Source: Streptomyces virginiae (GTDB lineage Bacteria; Actinomycetota; Actinomycetes; Streptomycetales; Streptomycetaceae). Taken from it: a DNA stretch of 64,000 nucleotides. The stretch lies in assembly GCF_000720455.1 (NCBI RefSeq), contig NZ_JOAK01000016.1, forward strand, positions 62,001 to 126,000. The letters run 5' to 3'. The notes under the pieces were generated by a model, which was given only the letters and a program-made list of their open reading frames with translations, was not told where the DNA came from and made no database searches. Numbering within the stretch: the stretch's first letter is position 1; the number at the start of each line of letters is the position of its first letter. Shown in pieces: positions 61,201 to 64,000 of this stretch. The translations under genes were made by a program, and so were the position numbers.

Positions 61201-63138
61201 CGAGACGTCGAAACCGCTCGGCGTCTTCTGCAGCACCCGGTCCCCGGCCCCCAGACCGTACTCCCGCTGCATCCACTCCAGCCGGTTGACGATGGCCCGG
61301 TGCGGGACCAGCGCGCCCTTGGGGCGGCCGGTGGAACCGGAGGTGAAGATCGCGTACGCCGGGTGGTCGGGAAGGACCACCGGCCGCGGTGCGGGATCCG
61401 CCGCGGGGAGCGGGGCGTCCAGCCGCAGCGTCGGCGTCCCCGGCGCCTCCCAGCCGGTGCTCAGCACCAGCGCCGGGGCGGCGTCGGCCATGATCCCGAG
61501 GCTGCGCTCCTGGGGCTGGCCGGGGTCCACGGGCAGGTAGGCCGCCCCCGCCTTCAGCACCCCGCACAGGGCGACCATCAGGTCGAGCGAGCGCGGTACG
61601 GCGACCGCGACCAGGCTCTCCGGTCCGATGCCGCGGTCCGCGAGCACGTCCGCGAGGCGGCCCGCCCGCTCCTCCAGCGCCCGGTAGGTCAGGGACTCGC
61701 CCTCGAAGACGACGGCGGTGGCGTCCGGCGTCCGGGCCGCCTGCTCCGCGAGCAGCGCGCTCAGCGTCGACTCCGGGAGGGCGGCGGCGGTGTCGTTCCA
61801 CTCGGCCAGGACCCGGTGGCGCTCGGCCGCGGTCAGCGCGTCCAGGGCCTCCACCGGCGCGTCCGGGTCGGCCGTCCACCGCTCCAGCAGCCGCACCAGC
61901 CGCTCGCCCAGCTCCCGCACCCGCTCGGCGGCGACGAGCCCGGGGTGGTGGCTCAGCCGCAGCCCGAGCGCCGCGCCCGGCTCGACCACCAGGGTCAGCG
62001 GGAAGTGCGTGGTGTCCCGGAACCGGATCCGCGCCTCCAGGCCGAAGCCGGGCAGGTCGAGCGCGTAGTCGCTCATCGGGAAGTTCTCGAAGACCAGGTT
62101 CGTGTCGAAGAGGGCGGCCGGGGAACCGGCCAGCTTCTGGATCTCCGTCAGCCCCAGGTGGTCGTGGTCCACCAGCTCCGCCCGCTCGCCCTGGAGTTCC
62201 GCGCAGACCCGGCGCAGCGGGGCGGCCGCGTCGATCCGGGCCCGCACGGGCACGGTGTTGATCAGCATGCCGATCATCCGCTCCGAACCCGGCAGTTCGG
62301 CGGGGCGGCCGCTGACCGTGAGACCGAAGACCACGTCGTCCTGCCCGGTGGCGCGGGCCATGAGCACCGCCCAGGCGCCCTGGACCACGCTGGTCAGCAG
62401 CAGCCCGCACTCCCGGGCCCGCGCGGTCAGCGCCGCCGTCCGCTCCTCGTCCAGCCGCACCACCACGTCCTCGGGGGTGGCGCCGGGGGAGACCCGGCCG
62501 GCGCCGTCCGCGATCCGGCCGGGCGCGTCGAGACCGGCCAGGGCGGTGCGCCAGGCCTCCTCGGCGGCGGGCCGGTCGCACCGCGCGAGGTGCGCCAGGT
62601 ACTCCCGGTAGGGCCGCACCGGCTCCGGCTCGCCACCCGCGTACAGGGTGAACAGCTCGCGGAAGAGCAGCCCGAACGACCAGCCGTCCAACAGGATGTG
62701 ATGGGCCGTCACCAGAAGTCGGTGCCGGTCGTCCGCCAGCCGCAGCAGCGTGAACCGCAGCAGCGGCGGGCGGCGGCTGTCGACGCCCTGCGCCCAGTCC
62801 TCCTCCGTCAGCTCCGCGGCCCGTTCCGCGGCCGCCCCGGCGGGCAGAGCGCCGAGGTCGTGCTCCTGCCAGGCCGGCTCCATGTCCCGGCGGACCACCT
62901 GGACGGGATCACCGTTCTTGCGGTGGGTGAGGACCACCCGCAGGTTGGCGTGGCGGCGCAGCAGCTCCCCGGCGGCCCGGCGCAGCCGATCCGCGTCGAG
63001 CGTCCCGTCCAGGTCGACGGTGAACTGGGCGATGTAGAGGTGCTTGGAGTCCTCGTCGTACCCGGAGTGGAAGAGCATGCCCTCCTGCAGCGGGGAGAGG
63101 GGCAGGACGTCCTCGATGGCCGGCCGGCTGGTGTTCAT
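55270..63138 (-). CDS. NRPS protein: C-A(Ser)-T-C-A(Hpg)-T-C-T, last module without A domain
   Basis: A 2622-aa synthetase. The N-terminus [20 protein letters not shown] with HHILLDGWS is a DCL-type condensation domain that accepts a D-residue, as expected after an upstream epimerase. Order: C (1-430), A1 (460-960), T1 ([16 protein letters not shown] near 983), C2 (1045-1480), A2 (1490-1990), T2 ([15 protein letters not shown] near 2018), C3 (2075-2520), T3 ([16 protein letters not shown] near 2566). A1 code reads D-V-W-H-I-S-L-V-D-K, the classic L-Ser signature. A2 code reads D-I-Y-H-L-G-L-L-C-K, typical of 4-hydroxyphenylglycine. C3 joins T3 through a Pro/Ala linker with no adenylation motifs at all. 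Confidence 0.93.
55995..56325 (-). repeat. Near-identical NRPS condensation-domain segment, copy in the A-less module
   Basis: The partner of the segment at 54300-54630, lying in the C3 domain before the A-less carrier. Flanking parts of the two C domains diverge, so homogenization is local. Confidence 0.6.
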
Positions 63139-63204
63139 TGGAGATGTCGCTTTCTGGGGGCCGTCGGAGAGCGGCGGCGGGGCGGGGGTGCGGTCCGGTC
63201 GGGG

Positions 63205-64000
63205 TCAGAGGAGGCCGAGGGAGGCCGCGAGGTCGTCCAGTTCGTCCTGGCCGATCGCGTCGAGCGTCAGGCCGGGGGCGGGCGGGACGGTGGAGGAGGC
63301 CGCGGGGCCGGTGCGGTCGGCGTGGACGACGAGGGCGCCGAGCATCCGGAACCAGCCCTCGGCCAGGGCCCGGACCTCCGCCTCGTCGTGGACGCCGTCG
63401 GCCCAGGCCCAGTCGGCGTGCAGGACGGGTCCGTCCACCGACTCCAGGACGAAGGCGCTCACCTCGACGGGGTGCGCCATCGGCATGCCCGGGCCGGGGG
63501 CGTCGAGCCGGGCCCCGTGGGCCGGCAGCAGCTGCCAGTCGCCGCCGCCCGGACCGCCCAGCCGGCCCAGGTAGTTGAAACCGAGGCCCGCGGGCTCCGC
63601 CGCGGCGAGCTCCTTGCCGACGACCGGGTCGAGGTGGCGCAGCAGGCCGTACCCGATGCCCTTGCGCGGGATCGCCCGCAGCTGCTCCCGGACCCGCCGC
63701 AGTGCCTCGGCGGCGGTGGGGCCGCCGTCCTCGGCGTCCGCCGCGCCCAGGCCGTCCAGGGCGAAGCGGGTGGGGAAGAGGGTGGTGAACCAGCCGACGG
63801 TGCGGGAGAGGTCTACCTCGGTGCCGATGTCCTCCCGGCCGTGGCCCTCCAGCTCCACCAGGACCTCCGGGCCGCAGGGCCGCCACCGGGCCAGGGCCAG
63901 GCAGAGCCCGGTCAGCAGCACCTCGTTGGCGTCGGCGCCCAGCCGGTCGGCCACCGACGTCAGCAGCGGCCCGGCCGTCGCCGCGGGCAGGCTCAGGGCG
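63205..64000 (-). CDS. Upstream NRPS, C-terminal epimerization domain (5' end outside window)
   Basis: The 264 visible residues end with the stop at 63205 and continue off the right edge. The E-domain motifs are present in order: VLVELEGHGRED, VDLSRTVGWFTTLFPTRF, PRKGIGYGLLRHL and FNYLGRL. It therefore converts the previous residue to the D-form before transfer to the DCL-type C domain of the next protein, 66 nt downstream. The last 20 residues (LTLDAIGQDELDDLAASLGL) look like a COM donor docking helix. Upstream A domain and substrate lie outside the window. Confidence 0.9.
   Translation of the reverse strand, partial: ALSLPAATAGPLLTSVADRLGADANEVLLTGLCLALARWRPCGPEVLVELEGHGREDIGTEVDLSRTVGWFTTLFPTRFALDGLGAADAEDGGPTAAEALRRVREQLRAIPRKGIGYGLLRHLDPVVGKELAAAEPAGLGFNYLGRLGGPGGGDWQLLPAHGARLDAPGPGMPMAHPVEVSAFVLESVDGPVLHADWAWADGVHDEAEVRALAEGWFRMLGALVVHADRTGPAASSTVPPAPGLTLDAIGQDELDDLAASLGLL

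Overview
The window is high-GC actinobacterial DNA, most likely from Streptomyces or a close relative. Evidence for this is the strong G/C bias at third codon positions (which creates long antisense open frames), frequent GTG starts, ATGA/GTGA gene overlaps, and typical families: ArsR/ArsN/ArsO, mycothiol-dependent enzyme, SpoIIE-type phosphatases, DUF5819-HTTM, DUF5994, DUF4236 and a multi-modular NRPS. No rRNA, tRNA, CRISPR array, complete insertion sequence or replication origin was seen.

Layout. (1) 1-7818: an arsenic/metalloid-type island. It holds the end of an aquaporin, an ArsO-like flavin monooxygenase, a TSUP permease, a minus-strand operon (second flavin monooxygenase, ArsR, ArsN) and a divergent plus-strand operon (Cys-rich small protein, flavoprotein with a Cys-rich tail, MFS transporter). 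A shared ArsR-box-like element lies in front of arsR and in the divergent promoter region. (2) 7986-22800: mixed genes: membrane-anchored Mrr-like nuclease, membrane protein, N-truncated TetR regulator, maleylpyruvate isomerase-family enzyme, a 1243-aa secreted subtilisin with a downstream TrmB-like regulator, a DUF5819-HTTM pair, a DUF3494 ice-binding protein with a His/Gly-rich tail, and gene remnants (sulfatase, XRE regulator). (3) 22960-46740: a stress/partner-switching region. It has three SpoIIE-type phosphatases, one HATPase anti-sigma-like kinase and one STAS antagonist. Among them lie a desaturase, PRC-barrel protein, hemerythrin, a catalase broken by an internal deletion, an SDR, formaldehyde dehydrogenase, a FUSC protein, small charged proteins, DUF5994 paralogs and a GNAT-AAA+ fusion. 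(4) 46774-64000 (minus strand): the 3' part of an NRPS cluster. An upstream NRPS ending in an epimerization domain is followed by C-A(Ser)-T-C-A(Hpg)-T-C-T, then C-A-T-C-A-T-TE, then an MFS exporter. These genes are coupled by short overlaps except for a 66-nt gap before the second.

How the genes work together. The arsenic genes plausibly sense As(III) and move or chemically modify metalloids. The central region looks like a general-stress regulon in which the phosphatases and the kinase would control STAS antagonists and so sigma factors. The NRPS line would make a peptide ending ...D-residue-Ser-Hpg-X-(basic)-(basic), released by a type I thioesterase and exported by the coupled MFS protein. 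X is the residue of a module with no adenylation domain, so it must be loaded in trans or skipped. Starter modules, Hpg biosynthesis, MbtH and any trans-acting adenylation enzyme are not in the window.
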